A stretch of DNA of 64,000 bases from Nitrospirota bacterium. Lineage in GTDB: Bacteria > Nitrospirota > Nitrospiria > Nitrospirales > UBA8639. The notes under the pieces were generated by a model. The model was not told the DNA's origin. It saw nothing but the letters and a program-made list of their open reading frames with translations, and did no database searches. The stretch is taken from contig JAALKI010000005.1 in the NCBI GenBank assembly GCA_011088105.1, positions 1 through 64,000 on the forward strand. Direction: 5' to 3'. Of this stretch, positions 37,211 through 46,393 are shown in pieces (the stretch's first letter is position 1; each line of letters opens with the position of its first letter). Made by a program: the position numbers and the translations under genes.

Positions 37211-38785
37211 ATGACTATGGCTACTACCGTGATGCTCTCAGGGTTGGTGGGAGTTCTCGGCGTGTTTGTCGGGCTGGTGATCAATGGTCTCGTGCAACGG
37301 AAACGGTTGGCAGCACAGCGACGTGAAGCGGAGGAACAGGTTCGCCATCTGACACATTCGGCCGAGCGCGAAGCCGAAAATCTTGTCAAAGAAGCAAAGA
37401 TTGAGTCCAAGGATCTCCTGTTTCAGGCAAAAGCGGAGATTGAGAAAAAGGATAAGGAAAAACGGGTTGAATTAGGTGGATTAGAAAAGCGGTTATTACA
37501 ACAGCAAGACTCTGTAGAGAAAAAGTCAGCTAATCTTGACCGACGTGAAGAAGAAGGCCGGCAACGAGAGAAAACGATTCATCAATGGGAAGAGACGCTG
37601 AAAAAAAAGGAAGTAGCGTGTGAGCAGACCGTCAAGGAACATCGGGAAGCCTTGGAACGCATTGCTGGTCTTACGGTCGATGAAGCGAAACGGCAGTTAT
37701 TTAGCGAAATTGAGACCGAGGTCAAACTGGAAGCCACAGGCTTGAGCAAACGTATTATTGATGAGGCCAAGGAACAGGCCGAGCGACAGGCATGCGAAAT
37801 TGTTACCCGTTCTATTCAGCGTATCACACGCGATTATGTCAATGAAGCCACGATTTCAGTGGTTCCATTGGCGAGTGATGGCATGAAAGGTCGTATTATT
37901 GGGAGGGAAGGCCGCAATATTCGAGCCTTAGAGGCGGCAACAGGCGTGGATTTGATTGTTGATGAAACGCCCGAAGCCGTTATTGTGTCGGGCTTTGATC
38001 CATTACGCCGAGAAATTGCAAAAGTCTCATTAGAACGTTTGATGCAGGATGGCCGTATTCATCCGACACGGATTGAAGAAGTTGTCGAAAAAGTTAAAGT
38101 CGACATTGATAAGCTGATGAGAGAAGACGCAGAAAAGGTCATCTTTGAGGTAGGCCTTTCGGACTTTCATCCTGAAATTGTCAAATTGCTTGGACGGTTA
38201 AAATACCGAACGAGCTATGGGCAAAATAATCTCTATCATGCCAGAGAAGCGGCCTACATTTGTGGGATTATGGCGTCAGAACTTGGGTTGGATGTGAAAT
38301 TAGCGAAACGTGGAGCGCTGCTGCACGATATTGGTAAAGTCGTGAGTCATGAAGAGGAAGGGACCCATGCTATGCTGGGCGCTGAAATGGCGAAACGATT
38401 TGGGGAGTCAGAGAAAATCGTCAATGCTATTGCAGCGCATCATGAGCAAGTCGAACCGATCTGCCCAGAATCAGTCCTTGTGGCTGCCGCAGAGGCCTTG
38501 TCTGCTGCGCGTCCTGGTGCGCGTCGGGAAACACTTGAGGCCTATGTTAAACGCTTAGAGAAATTGGAATCGTTAGCGATGGCATTTTCTGGTGTGGAGA
38601 AAGCTTATGCGGTGCAAGCGGGTCGAGAAATTCGTGTGATTGTCCGCCACAATGAATTAACCGACCCAGAGTCGTTTAGTTTGTCACGAGACCTTTCCAA
38701 AAAAATTGAACAGGAAATGACGTATCCCGGACAAATCAAAGTCACCGTAATTCGAGAAAGTCGATATATCGAATTTGCAAAATAA
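37211..38785 (+). CDS. rny: Ribonuclease Y
   Basis: Membrane-anchored endoribonuclease that initiates mRNA decay. It has an N-terminal membrane segment (about 8-26), a long Lys/Glu-rich coiled coil (about 30-190), a KH domain (GRIIGREGRNIRALEAATGVDLIVDETPEAV), and an HD domain with the metal-binding LLHDIGKVVSHEEEGTHAMLGAE. The 524 residues match RNase Y of Gram-positives, where it replaces RNase E. Confidence 0.95.
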   Translation: MTMATTVMLSGLVGVLGVFVGLVINGLVQRKRLAAQRREAEEQVRHLTHSAEREAENLVKEAKIESKDLLFQAKAEIEKKDKEKRVELGGLEKRLLQQQDSVEKKSANLDRREEEGRQREKTIHQWEETLKKKEVACEQTVKEHREALERIAGLTVDEAKRQLFSEIETEVKLEATGLSKRIIDEAKEQAERQACEIVTRSIQRITRDYVNEATISVVPLASDGMKGRIIGREGRNIRALEAATGVDLIVDETPEAVIVSGFDPLRREIAKVSLERLMQDGRIHPTRIEEVVEKVKVDIDKLMREDAEKVIFEVGLSDFHPEIVKLLGRLKYRTSYGQNNLYHAREAAYICGIMASELGLDVKLAKRGALLHDIGKVVSHEEEGTHAMLGAEMAKRFGESEKIVNAIAAHHEQVEPICPESVLVAAAEALSAARPGARRETLEAYVKRLEKLESLAMAFSGVEKAYAVQAGREIRVIVRHNELTDPESFSLSRDLSKKIEQEMTYPGQIKVTVIRESRYIEFAK

Positions 38786-38806
38786 TAAAGAGAGTGAGTT
38801 CCCAAC

Positions 38807-39586
38807 GTGAAGATCCTGTTTATTGGCGATATCGTCGGCGAGCCTGGACGGAAGGCCATCATGACCCAATTGCCGGTTCTTGTTGCACAACATCAGATCG
38901 ATGTTGTGATAGGAAACGGAGAAAACGTAGCCGGTGGGTTTGGTATTACACCTGACTTGGCTGAGGAACTGTTTGATCTTGGGCTTTCTGCTGTTACGTT
39001 AGGCAATCATGCATGGGATAAAAAAGAGATTATGCCATTCATGGAAAAAGAGCCTCGCTTGCTTCGTCCTGCGAATTATCCAGATGGTGTTCCTGGTCGT
39101 GGAACCTTCCTGATTGATAGGCCGGGAGAGGATCCTATTGGGCTTGTCCAAATCATGGGTCGAGCCTTCATGCCGATATTAGATTGCCCTTTCCGAGTAG
39201 CTGAGCGAGAAGTCTCGATACTTCGACAAACAACAAAGACGATTATCGTTGATATGCATGCCGAAACCACATCGGAAAAAATGGCTATGGGGTATTTTTT
39301 GGATGGATCTGTAACGGCTGTTGTAGGTACCCATACGCATGTTCAAACTGCGGATGAGACCATTCTTCCTAAGGGAACCGCGTATATCACGGATATTGGT
39401 ATGACGGGACCAATTCACTCGGTGATTGGCATGAAAAAAGATATGGTGATTACAAAATTTCTCACCCAATTACCCCGGCGTTTTGAGGTTGCTTCGGGGC
39501 CTGCGGTGTTCGGTGCGGTTCTCATCACGATTGACCATGGCACGGGTCGTGCCGTGGAAATTCAGCGAATTCGAGACATTGATTAA
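38807..39586 (+). CDS. ymdB: TIGR00282 family metallophosphoesterase (YmdB-like)
   Basis: Calcineurin-like phosphoesterase; YmdB of Bacillus hydrolyses cyclic nucleotides and lies next to rny there too. Metal-binding motifs are FIGDIVGEPGRKA, NGENVAGGFG, VTLGNHAWDKKE, VDMHAETTSEK and GTHTHVQTAD. At 259 residues it is full length, with a GTG start. It is probably co-transcribed with rny (21-bp gap). Confidence 0.92.
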   Translation: MKILFIGDIVGEPGRKAIMTQLPVLVAQHQIDVVIGNGENVAGGFGITPDLAEELFDLGLSAVTLGNHAWDKKEIMPFMEKEPRLLRPANYPDGVPGRGTFLIDRPGEDPIGLVQIMGRAFMPILDCPFRVAEREVSILRQTTKTIIVDMHAETTSEKMAMGYFLDGSVTAVVGTHTHVQTADETILPKGTAYITDIGMTGPIHSVIGMKKDMVITKFLTQLPRRFEVASGPAVFGAVLITIDHGTGRAVEIQRIRDID

Positions 39587-39601
39587 CGTGGTGGTCTCTC
39601 C

Positions 39602-40945
39602 GTGCATGTGTCGACTCCCTCCGTTCTCACCGTTACCGAGCTTACCACACGCATTCGTTCTGCTCTGGAAAAGACATTCCCCGAGACTTGGGTAGAGGGT
39701 GAAGTTTCCAATTTACGAAAACCCTCATCAGGTCATCTGTATTTTACGTTAAAAGATCAAACCAGTCAGATTCGCGTGGTGCTCTTTCGCGGCATTGCAC
39801 AACATCTGCGATTTGACGTGGAAGATGGTCAGCAAGTCATTGTGCGAGGCCGTCTAACGGTCTACGATCCACGGGGTGAGTACCAAATTATTCTGGAATC
39901 TCTTGAACCAAAAGGGATTGGGGTCCTTCAGATTGCGTTTGAGCAATTATACGCGAAATTTGAACAAGAAGGGCTCTTTGAACAAGAGCGAAAACGCCAG
40001 CTTCCTCTTCTGCCCAAAGTCGTTGGTCTTGTCACGTCCACCTCCGGAGCCGCTATTCATGACATGTTGACAATTTTTCAGAGGCGGTGTCCGGTCATTC
40101 ATATTGTGATCTCCCCGGTTCAGGTACAAGGAGATAGAGCCAGCGTTCAGATTGCCGAGGCCATCCGTGCATTAAACGAGGAGGGTCGCGTAGAGGTGAT
40201 TGTGGTTGGTCGTGGTGGTGGATCGATGGAAGATTTGTGGTGCTTTAATGAAGAACTGGTCGTTCGTGCCATCGTTGAGTCAAAAATTCCAGTCGTGTCG
40301 GCTGTTGGCCATGAAACAGATTTTACCTTAGCTGATTTTGCTGCTGATCATCGGTCACCAACGCCTTCGGCTGCTGCTGAAGCCGTGTCTCCGGTTCTTG
40401 GAGAGCTTATCGAGATGGTGATGATACATCACAATCGTTTGGTGAGGGCCATTCAAGGTGAAGTTCGCCTTCTGCGCCATCGAGTTATGGGGGCACGCCG
40501 TGCTATTCCGGATCCGCTGCTGTGGTTGAGTCGGTCTGTGCAACATGTGGATGATTTAGATCGTCGTTTACGACGAGCGCTCCAGACGTTGCCGGCAATG
40601 TTACGGCACCAAGTTTTGATTCTACAGTCCGAGGTGAATCGTCTCAGTCCTCGCAGCAAGATTCAGCAAAAACTGGTGCTCATGTCGCAGTGGTTTCAGC
40701 GAATGACAAAAGGCATTCAAGGGACATTGGTCATCAAGCAACACCACATTGTTTCCAAGAGTGAGGCTTTGCAGAATCTGAGTCCATTGTCCATTTTGTC
40801 TCGTGGGTATAGTATTCTGGAAACGGTTCACGATGGCCATGTCATTCGACATACGCAAGACGTTAATCCTGGTGATACTCTTCGGGCTCGTGTCGCATCG
40901 GGGCAAATTTATTGTGTCGTGGAGAAGGTGGAGCCAGGCCCCTGA
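39602..40945 (+). CDS. xseA: Exodeoxyribonuclease VII large subunit
   Basis: Catalytic subunit of the single-strand-specific exonuclease VII. The N-terminal OB fold (WVEGEVSNLRKPSSGHLYFTLKD) is followed by the catalytic domain (VGLVTSTSGAAIHDML, VVGRGGGSMEDLW, VVSAVGHETDFTLADFAAD.RSPTPSAAAE) and a coiled-coil region and C-terminal segment (LSPLSILSRGYSIL). GTG start, 15 bp after the phosphoesterase. Confidence 0.95.
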   Translation: MHVSTPSVLTVTELTTRIRSALEKTFPETWVEGEVSNLRKPSSGHLYFTLKDQTSQIRVVLFRGIAQHLRFDVEDGQQVIVRGRLTVYDPRGEYQIILESLEPKGIGVLQIAFEQLYAKFEQEGLFEQERKRQLPLLPKVVGLVTSTSGAAIHDMLTIFQRRCPVIHIVISPVQVQGDRASVQIAEAIRALNEEGRVEVIVVGRGGGSMEDLWCFNEELVVRAIVESKIPVVSAVGHETDFTLADFAADHRSPTPSAAAEAVSPVLGELIEMVMIHHNRLVRAIQGEVRLLRHRVMGARRAIPDPLLWLSRSVQHVDDLDRRLRRALQTLPAMLRHQVLILQSEVNRLSPRSKIQQKLVLMSQWFQRMTKGIQGTLVIKQHHIVSKSEALQNLSPLSILSRGYSILETVHDGHVIRHTQDVNPGDTLRARVASGQIYCVVEKVEPGP

Positions 40946-41078
40946 TGTTGGTGTGACAACGATGAGGGTTTCATGGCCTTTCTCTCCAATGGCCTTGAGC
41001 CCATAGAGCTGCTCTCCTGTTGGAGTATTGTCGAAGGGCAACATGCTCTGGCATGTGTATGAATTTTGAAAAAAGGAC

Positions 41079-41330
41079 TTGACTATGGCTGCTGTAAAAT
41101 TTGAAGAAGCATTGGCAAGGTTGGAAACGATTGTTACAGAGTTGGAAACAGGAAATTTGTCATTGAATGATTCATTGAAGATTTTTGAAGAAGGCATTAA
41201 GTTGTCAAAAACCTGTTTGAAAATGCTTGATGACGCTGATAGGAAAGTGGAGCTGATGGTTCAGGACAAGGAAGGCAAAAAGCAGCTTCAAGCCTTTACG
41301 CTCGATCATGATTCGGATAGAGGTACGTAA
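41079..41330 (+). CDS. xseB: Exodeoxyribonuclease VII small subunit
   Basis: An 83-residue helical hairpin that wraps the XseA coiled coil. It shows KFEEALARLETIVTELETGNLSLNDSLKIFEEGIKLSKTC, the family core. Unlike many genomes, ispA and dxs do not follow; tlyA comes next. The gap of 133 bp after xseA holds no evident gene. Confidence 0.93.
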   Translation: MTMAAVKFEEALARLETIVTELETGNLSLNDSLKIFEEGIKLSKTCLKMLDDADRKVELMVQDKEGKKQLQAFTLDHDSDRGT

Positions 41331-41421
41331 CGTTCAACGTGGGTTTGGTATTACTCGCTTCTTTTTGTCTTTTCCCCTCTGCTCTCGTATTTCCCTCATC
41401 AATGAATAGGCAGCCAAAATT

Positions 41422-42177
41422 TTGAAACAGCGCTTGGATATGGCACTCGTCTCTCAAGGTGTGGTCCAAAGTCGAGAGGAAGGTCATCGAGTGATTCTTG
41501 CGGGTCTCGTCAGGGTCAATGATGTGGTGATGGATAAGCCAGGAAAAATGATTCCCTCCGATGCTGTGATTACGCTGACAGCTAAACCTTCGCCCTATGT
41601 GAGCCGGGCTGGTGGAAAACTAGCCGCAGCCTTGGAACAATTGGACCTGAACTGTGCAGGGCTTACGACATTAGATGTTGGCGCTTCGACGGGGGGATTT
41701 ACCGATTGTTTGCTCCAACGAGGCGTCACTCGTGTCTATGCGGTGGATGTTGGATATGGCCAACTGGCTTGGCGGATTCGGACTGATCCACGCGTGGTGG
41801 TCCTTGATCGTGTGAATATTCGATATCTTCCTCGTTCTGCCGTGCCTGAGCCCATCGATCTTGCAGTGATTGATGTTTCTTTTATTTCTCTTAAAATCGT
41901 CTTGCCCTGTGTAATGCCGTTTCTGACACATGAGGCAAAAGTCATTACGTTATTGAAACCTCAATTTGAAGTCGGGGTTGGGCAAGTTGGTCGGGGAGGA
42001 ATCGTTCGAGATGAGAGTCAGCGTCGTCAGGTGACGCAAGATCTTCTCGCATATGCTCAGACCTTAGACCTTGAATGTATCGGCATACTGGATTCCCCCG
42101 TCATAGGGAAAAAGGGGAATCGAGAGATTTTGCTTGGGTTTTGTCGAAGTGCTTGCCCAGAGGTGCCGAGAGGATAG
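41422..42177 (+). CDS. tlyA: TlyA family rRNA 2'-O-methyltransferase
   Basis: S4-domain plus SAM methyltransferase protein; homologues methylate riboses of 16S or 23S rRNA, and old annotations say hemolysin. The S4 domain is at the N-terminus (KQRLDMALVSQGVVQSREEGHRVILAGLVRVND), and the methyltransferase has LDVGASTGGFTDCLLQRG, DVGYGQLAWRIR and DVSFISLKIVLP. The Lys-Asp-Lys-Glu-type catalytic Lys is likely in LLKPQFEVG. The start is TTG. Confidence 0.92.
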   Translation: MKQRLDMALVSQGVVQSREEGHRVILAGLVRVNDVVMDKPGKMIPSDAVITLTAKPSPYVSRAGGKLAAALEQLDLNCAGLTTLDVGASTGGFTDCLLQRGVTRVYAVDVGYGQLAWRIRTDPRVVVLDRVNIRYLPRSAVPEPIDLAVIDVSFISLKIVLPCVMPFLTHEAKVITLLKPQFEVGVGQVGRGGIVRDESQRRQVTQDLLAYAQTLDLECIGILDSPVIGKKGNREILLGFCRSACPEVPRG

Positions 42178-42342
42178 CAAGAACGTAGCACTCTGTCCGC
42201 TCAGAGCTTGAGCCATGGCGGAACGAGCACATAAAGAATACGTGCCCACAAACTCAAACACGGCATGTAGAAGAGGGGGCAGAATCGAAGCCGAATGGCT
42301 TTTCATGACTCTCGTGCCACACAATTTCTGAATCACACAGTC

Positions 42343-42666
42343 CTAACTGTAGCGGGGCACTGATGGATCGATTTCTAAAGACCAGGCCTCTATTCCACCA
42401 ACAAGATTCTTCACATTCGAGAAGCCTTGCTGAAGGAGAAAGCCTACAGCATCAGCGCTTCGCATACCTCGATGGCAGTAGGCCACAATCTCGTCGTTTG
42501 GATCTAATTGTTCCATAGACTGGGGAAGCGTCCCCAAAGGAATTAACACGGATCCTTCTATTTTGGCGAGAGAATATTCATGTGGTTCTCTGACATCCAA
42601 TAAAAATATGGTGTCCCCTTTGTCGAGACGATCTTTTAATTCTTTAACCGAAATCGCATAGCTCAT
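42343..42666 (-). CDS. Rhodanese-like domain protein
   Basis: A single-domain sulfurtransferase-like protein of 107 residues. The active-site loop CHRGMRS carries the catalytic Cys (VAYCHRGMRSADAV), with the earlier FLLDVREPHEY and the late LVGGIEAW. It is cytosolic and could pass sulfur as persulfide, or otherwise handle thiols. ATG 42664-42666 has AGGAGG upstream. Confidence 0.92.
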   Translation of the reverse strand: MSYAISVKELKDRLDKGDTIFLLDVREPHEYSLAKIEGSVLIPLGTLPQSMEQLDPNDEIVAYCHRGMRSADAVGFLLQQGFSNVKNLVGGIEAWSLEIDPSVPRYS

Positions 42667-42888
42667 GGTAAACCTCCTAAAGGGGAGCAATCATAAGCTT
42701 GCTGTTTCAACGATGTCAATTGACAAGGGGACTTGCAGTGAGATTGGGGAATCGCTAGACTTACCTCCCGCCCCTAAACACGGCCTTTCTTTCAGGAAAC
42801 CTGGACAATGTGTTTATTTGCCCTCCTTAGAATTAGAGGCCTTTCTATTTGGAGGTGCTGAGATGAAGTTAATGTGGAGGAAATGATG

Positions 42889-44538
42889 ATGCCGACGGAA
42901 CAACAATATGGGGAAAATCCCATAGCCCAACGAAAGACCGATCTGTACAAACGAGAGTATGTGCATAGTTTTGTCAGAAAATGGGATGAGCTTATTGACT
43001 GGGAAGCCCGCTCATCAGGAGAAGGAGATTTTTTTATCAATCTTCTCAAAGAACGGGGCGTCCGTCGTATCTTGGATGTGGCAACAGGTACAGGGTTTCA
43101 TTCTGTGCGTCTGTTAAAGGCTGGCTTTGAAGTTGTGAGTGCCGATGGTAGTCCAGAAATGTTGGCGCAGGCCTTTGAGAATGCGAAAAATGCCGGATTT
43201 ATCATGCGCACGATCCAAGCCGATTGGCGATGGTTGAGCCGAGACATTCACAACAAATTTGATGCGGTGATTTGTTTAGGGAATTCTTTGACGCATTTGT
43301 TTTCCGAACAGGACCGTCGTAAAGCCTTGGCCGAATTTTATGCGGCGCTGACCCATGATGGTGTCCTTATCTTAGATCAACGAAATTATGATGGTATTTT
43401 AGACCTGGGGTTTTCGACAAAGCATATTTATTACTATTGTGGTGACAATGTTCGAGCGGAGCCGGAATACGTTGATGAAGGATTAGCTCGGTTTCGCTAT
43501 ACCTTTCCAGACAATTCCGAGTTTCACCTAAATATGTTTCCTCTTCGTAAAGAGTACACAAGACGGTTGATGCAAGAAGTTGGGTTTCAACAAGTGAAGA
43601 CCTATGGAGACTTTGAAGAAACGTATAAAACGGAAAATCCTGACTTTTTCGTGCATGTTGCCGAAAAACGCTATAAAAATGAAGAGCGTCGAGTGCATGT
43701 GTCGCCAACGAATTACTCGACAACGGTAGCCACGGCGCGCGACTACTATAACAGTAGCGATGCCGACCGCTTTTACGCGACGATTTGGGGTGGAGAGGAC
43801 ATCCACATTGGTCTGTACCAGCAGGAGTCGGATTCTATTGTTGCCGCAAGCCGTCGGACGGTTGAAAAAATGGCGTCTCTTCTCACGGGTATAGATGCGA
43901 AGACACGTGTGCTGGACATTGGTTCGGGATATGGTGGGTCTGCCCGGTATCTGGTTAAACGGTTTGGATGTCAGGTTGGATGCCTAAATCTGAGTGAAGT
44001 CCAAAATCAACGGAACCGAGAGCTCAATACCTCGGATGGGATTGCACTCTCGATCAATGTGATCGATGGGAACTTCGAGTCCATTCCTTTACCTGATGGA
44101 GCGGTCGATGTTGTTTGGTCGCAAGATGCGATTCTCCATAGTGGGAATCGGGAAAAGGTCTTTGAGGAAGTACATCGAGTTCTTGCATCTGGCGGACAAT
44201 TGATTTTTACTGATCCTATGCAAACCGAATCCTGCCTCGCTGAAGCACTCGAGCCTATTCTAAAGCGCATTCATCTCGACTCGTTGGGGTCTATTGGTCT
44301 TTATAAGAACATCTTGTCCAACCTTGGGTTTCAAGAGATCCAAATTCTTGACCTTTCTGAACAATTGAGTGAACATTATTCTCGGGTGCGTCAAGAAATT
44401 GAAAAAAACTATTCCAATTTAACGCGTGTCTGTAGCGAGGAATATCTTCAGAAAATGAAAGAAGGTCTTCAACATTGGGTCGATGGAGGAAAAACTGGAA
44501 ACCTGACGTGGGGAATTCTGCACTTTCAAAAAATGTAA
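42889..44538 (+). CDS. Fused glycine/sarcosine N-methyltransferase and dimethylglycine N-methyltransferase
   Basis: Two class I SAM methyltransferase domains in one chain. The first (about 1-265; motif I LDVATGTGFHSVRLL, then DQRNYDGIL) resembles glycine sarcosine methyltransferase. The second (about 280-549; YYNSSDADRFYATIWGGEDIHIGLY, motif I VLDIGSGYGGSARYL) resembles sarcosine dimethylglycine methyltransferase. Together they convert glycine to glycine betaine with three SAM, a halotolerance route. Of three tandem ATG codons, 42889 has the best spacing from GGAGG. It is monocistronic. A hairpin follows. Confidence 0.9.
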   Translation: MPTEQQYGENPIAQRKTDLYKREYVHSFVRKWDELIDWEARSSGEGDFFINLLKERGVRRILDVATGTGFHSVRLLKAGFEVVSADGSPEMLAQAFENAKNAGFIMRTIQADWRWLSRDIHNKFDAVICLGNSLTHLFSEQDRRKALAEFYAALTHDGVLILDQRNYDGILDLGFSTKHIYYYCGDNVRAEPEYVDEGLARFRYTFPDNSEFHLNMFPLRKEYTRRLMQEVGFQQVKTYGDFEETYKTENPDFFVHVAEKRYKNEERRVHVSPTNYSTTVATARDYYNSSDADRFYATIWGGEDIHIGLYQQESDSIVAASRRTVEKMASLLTGIDAKTRVLDIGSGYGGSARYLVKRFGCQVGCLNLSEVQNQRNRELNTSDGIALSINVIDGNFESIPLPDGAVDVVWSQDAILHSGNREKVFEEVHRVLASGGQLIFTDPMQTESCLAEALEPILKRIHLDSLGSIGLYKNILSNLGFQEIQILDLSEQLSEHYSRVRQEIEKNYSNLTRVCSEEYLQKMKEGLQHWVDGGKTGNLTWGILHFQKM

Positions 44539-44557
44539 AGGCCCATTATTGTTGAAC

Positions 44558-44579
44558 ATGCGAGACTCTGGTCTCGCAT
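44558..44579 (+). terminator. Strong hairpin after the betaine-synthesis gene
   Basis: ATGCGAGAC (44558-44566), TCTG loop, GTCTCGCAT (44571-44579): a perfect 9-bp stem 20 bases after the stop codon. There is no T-run behind it, so it may act as an mRNA 3' stabiliser or a weak terminator. Confidence 0.45.
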
Positions 44580-44717
44580 AGGGTCGTATGTGTGGCGTAG
44601 TCCTCTCTAAAGGCCACATACACCCTGATTGCATGCACAGGGTTCCTCAAGTGCGTCATCATCTGCATGAGTTGAGTGAAACGGACCGATTGGTCCAACG
44701 TCTACGGTTGAGTCCTT

Positions 44718-45419
44718 GTGAGTGTCTCTCGCCATCCTGCCGTTCTTCATATTCTGCCATCCGTCGTGTCTTACCAAAAGGCCTGGAAACGTCAACAGCA
44801 ACTCCTAGAAGACCGAATTGCCTGTCGCCGCCATGATACCCTCGTGATTCTTGAGCATGCGCCTGTTTTCACGTTAGGAAGACGTTCCCATCCAGAGCAT
44901 ATGCAGGGTGATCTCGATGGGATCTATGAGCAGGGCTATGCTGTTCAAGAAGTCGAACGGGGAGGAGCGGTGACGTATCATGGCCCAGGGCAAGTGGTGG
45001 GATATCCAGTGCTGCAATTGCGTCATTATTGTACCGGCCCGAAAGTATATGTAGGCATGTTGGAGGAAGTGGTGCTACGGGTGCTGCGGGAATGGAATAT
45101 CGTTGGCCGGCAGATCGAACAATGGCGAGGTGTGTGGGTTGGTGAATCAGAATCCACGCTCCGAAAGATTGCTGCGATCGGGATTCATATCACACGTGGT
45201 GTGACGATGCATGGGTTTGCACTCAATGTCAATGTCGATCTGAGCCCTTTTGACCTGATTGTGCCCTGTGGAATCAAGGGTTGTCACGTGACATCTCTTG
45301 CCAAGGAACTGGGAAGCGATGTGGACATAACAGTGGTGAAGGAACGTCTCGCGCATCATTTTGCTGATGTATTTGGACTCGATTGGGAAGCGAGTCACAG
45401 CCTTTCCATGATCCCCTGA
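44718..45419 (+). CDS. lipB: Octanoyl-[ACP]:protein N-octanoyltransferase
   Basis: First enzyme of lipoate synthesis; it transfers octanoyl from ACP to lipoyl domains. Family motifs are LEHAPVFTLGRRSHPEHM, VERGGAVTYHGPGQVVGYPVL, KIAAIGIHITRGVTMHGFALNV, and the catalytic Cys in IVPCGIKGCHVTSL. The 233 residues are normal. A GTG start is likely. lipA is not in the window. Confidence 0.93.
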   Translation: MSVSRHPAVLHILPSVVSYQKAWKRQQQLLEDRIACRRHDTLVILEHAPVFTLGRRSHPEHMQGDLDGIYEQGYAVQEVERGGAVTYHGPGQVVGYPVLQLRHYCTGPKVYVGMLEEVVLRVLREWNIVGRQIEQWRGVWVGESESTLRKIAAIGIHITRGVTMHGFALNVNVDLSPFDLIVPCGIKGCHVTSLAKELGSDVDITVVKERLAHHFADVFGLDWEASHSLSMIP

Positions 45420-45430
45420 CCTCATCAGGG

Positions 45431-46165
45431 CTACATTCCCCAGCCGCCACTTAAATGAAGATTGGCTCCCGTGACATAACGTGCGTCATCGGAGAGAAGA
45501 TAGCGAACGGTTGAGACCACGTCCTGGATGTCTCCAAGAAAACCAGCCGGAATCTTTGACACCATGCCATCCAGTTCGCCTGGAGGGGCACTACCCGAGT
45601 CAATAAAGCCTGGAGAAATGGCATTGACGGTAATCCCATCGGATGCCAACATTTTTGCCAACGTCCGCGTTAAAATCAGGATGCCCACTTTCGCAATGTA
45701 GTGAGCGGTTACGTAAGGCTGGGCTTCCATCTTATCCGCATTCGCCATACCGAAAGAAATAATTCGACCGAATTTTCGTTCTCGCATGCTTGGCGCAACA
45801 GCTTGCGCAAGATAAAAGATTGGATGCAAGTTGTTTGTGAACATCTCTTCCCATCCCTGCGGGGTTTCCTCAAACAAATTGACACGGTGATAAGGTCCGG
45901 CGCCATTAATCAAGGCATCGATGTGTCCCCAAGTCTGTTCGACCTGCGCAACTAATGCTTTGGCCGCATGAGGTTCCGAGACATCACAGTGAATGGCTAA
46001 GGCCCGCCCCCCACGTTCTTCAATGGCATGCGTGGTTTGTCTCGCGTCTTCTGCACTTGTTCGATAGCAAATCGCTACAGACCATTGTTGCGCTGCCAAG
46101 TCTAAGGCAATGCCTCGTCCAATGCCTCGTGCGCCCCCTGTAATCAATGCGACTCGAGTTGTCAT
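45431..46165 (-). CDS. SDR family oxidoreductase (FabG-like)
   Basis: Short-chain dehydrogenase with the NADP-binding ALITGGARGIGRGIALDL motif, the NGAGPYHR block in place of the usual NNAG, and the catalytic YxxxK in AHYIAKVGIL. C-terminal VTGANLHLSGGWGM is typical. The normal catalytic Ser position reads SFGMAN, so Ser lies slightly shifted or is replaced. Its 244 residues are usual. The substrate cannot be told. It faces lipB tail to tail. Confidence 0.88.
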   Translation of the reverse strand: MTTRVALITGGARGIGRGIALDLAAQQWSVAICYRTSAEDARQTTHAIEERGGRALAIHCDVSEPHAAKALVAQVEQTWGHIDALINGAGPYHRVNLFEETPQGWEEMFTNNLHPIFYLAQAVAPSMRERKFGRIISFGMANADKMEAQPYVTAHYIAKVGILILTRTLAKMLASDGITVNAISPGFIDSGSAPPGELDGMVSKIPAGFLGDIQDVVSTVRYLLSDDARYVTGANLHLSGGWGM

Positions 46166-46393
46166 GTCAGGGTGTTCTCCTTCGCCGATGGGTCCAGTCT
46201 ATTGTGTTATTCGTATGGGTTGTGTGAATAAGCTTCTTCTGATTATGAGACGTGTCTTCCCCTTAATCAAAGTGGGGAGAGGTAAATGGTCTTCTCTCGC
46301 CAAGAACAAGATCGCAGTGTGACCAAGATTCTGAGGTGTACCAAAAGTCGACAGAGAGCGTCGAGCATTCTGACAAAAATGCTTATTCAGGAC
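46166..46393. other. Intergenic spacer (228 bp), nothing seen
   Basis: This lies between the SDR start and the end of the downstream-facing glycosyltransferase gene on the same strand. No convincing gene, hairpin or repeat was found. It should hold the SDR promoter, but no clear consensus was recognised. Confidence 0.3.

Noticed and set aside
44588-44836. 82-codon frame upstream of lipB
   Set aside because: It overlaps the start of lipB in another frame and has an unnatural Cys/His/Arg/Ser-rich composition.
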